Assembly: GCF_014256275.1 (NCBI RefSeq)
Contig: NZ_JACCFE010000002.1
Coordinates: 310,001-374,000 of the forward strand
DNA length: 64,000 nucleotides
Source: Rhodococcus sp. 4CII
Lineage (GTDB): Bacteria; Actinomycetota; Actinomycetes; Mycobacteriales; Mycobacteriaceae
Direction of reading: 5' to 3'
Part shown: in pieces, positions 63,678 to 64,000 of the stretch
Position numbering within the stretch: position 1 is the stretch's first letter
Layout of the letters: each line of letters opens with the position of its first letter
Position numbers and translations under genes: made by a program
The notes under the pieces: generated by a model
Seen by the model: the letters and a program-made list of their open reading frames with translations, nothing else
Told to the model about the DNA's origin: nothing
The model's database searches: none

Positions 63678-64000
63678 ACCGTCGCATCTGAGCTCAGGAC
63701 GCCGTGAACTCGCCCCCACTCGGAATGTTCGGGGTGCCTCGTGGTGATCTCGACGCTGACCCGGCCTGCCCCCCGGATCGAAGCACACGGCTGTCGGCGC
63801 GCCCGGACCGTCCCATCTGCTGAGCGCCCACTGCTTCGTTCCGGAGGCGCCGGTGTCGAGGTTGCGCCGGCGCAGGGTGCCGTCGACCAGGCAAACCCGG
63901 GAGGCGCTCACGAAGTACGTCTTCAGCAGCACGCCTGGGCCTCGATGCGGCCTCCGCACACGCTGAGGTCACCGGGGTTCAGGCGTCAGAACAGCGTGAG
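63678..64000 (-). pseudogene. possible decayed gene at the right edge
   Basis: No intact reading frame is convincing in these 323 bases. On the minus strand, short protein-like stretches occur in different frames: CGGRIEAQAC, then TYFVSASRVCLVDGTLRRRN and GASGTKQWALSRW, then GTPNIPSGGEFTAS before a TGA near 63694. Taken together they could be one protein broken by two frameshifts, or chance. Stops appear in all three minus frames near the window end. No function can be proposed. Confidence 0.25.

Overview
The window is a high-GC, gene-dense chromosomal segment of an actinobacterium, most likely a Rhodococcus or close Nocardiaceae relative (inference). Supporting signs are OpcA, WhiA, an actinobacterial integration host factor (mIHF), a helicase-deficient PriA, a mycofactocin-type SDR enzyme, and gene order that matches, from memory, two blocks of the Mycobacterium tuberculosis chromosome (around Rv1379-Rv1448 and Rv2533c-Rv2575). 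No tRNA, rRNA, CRISPR array, prophage or insertion sequence was seen. Most genes lie on the minus strand and read right to left. Many are packed into operons with 4-base ATGA/GTGA overlaps.

Left part (1-18.2 kb), central carbon and housekeeping: the 3' end of zwf with opcA and pgl (oxidative pentose phosphate pathway) runs rightward and converges on ppc. Facing it are gap-pgk-tpiA (lower glycolysis), secG and ppc. Next come uvrC-rapZ-yvcK-whiA, chained by 4-base overlaps, then the riboflavin set rpe-ribD-ribE-ribBA-ribH followed by a PH-domain membrane protein.

Middle (18.2-30.4 kb): fmt-rsmB, metK-priA, and coaBC after rpoZ, gmk and mihF. These are interrupted by accessory genes: an MmcQ/YjbR protein, an SDR dehydrogenase with two KstR-like operators, a small helix-hairpin-helix-like protein, a secreted lipase-like hydrolase and an autoregulated-looking PadR regulator. 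From 30.4 to 39.3 kb lies a complete pyrimidine operon, pyrR-pyrB-pyrC-(PH protein)-carA-carB-pyrF, whose leader carries a PyrR-binding hairpin beside the pyrR ribosome binding site.

Right part (39.4-63.7 kb): nusB, efp, pepQ, then the shikimate genes aroC-aroK-aroB and aroE with an orphan prepilin peptidase between them. An intergenic pair of DnaA boxes lies next to aroE. Then come mltG-ruvX-alaS, rarA and an aminoglycoside-phosphotransferase-fold protein. A translationally coupled cassette of DUF389 membrane protein, circularly permuted ATP-grasp/alpha-E protein and transglutaminase-like protein follows; it is the best candidate here for an uncharacterised system. The window closes with aspS, a zinc metallopeptidase, an HTH regulator with an SRPBCC partner, and about 320 bases without a convincing gene.

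All functional calls come from reading motifs and family resemblance; no database search was run. Start codons were adjusted by ribosome binding sites, gene overlaps, leaderless -10 motifs or remembered homologues, and the text says where.
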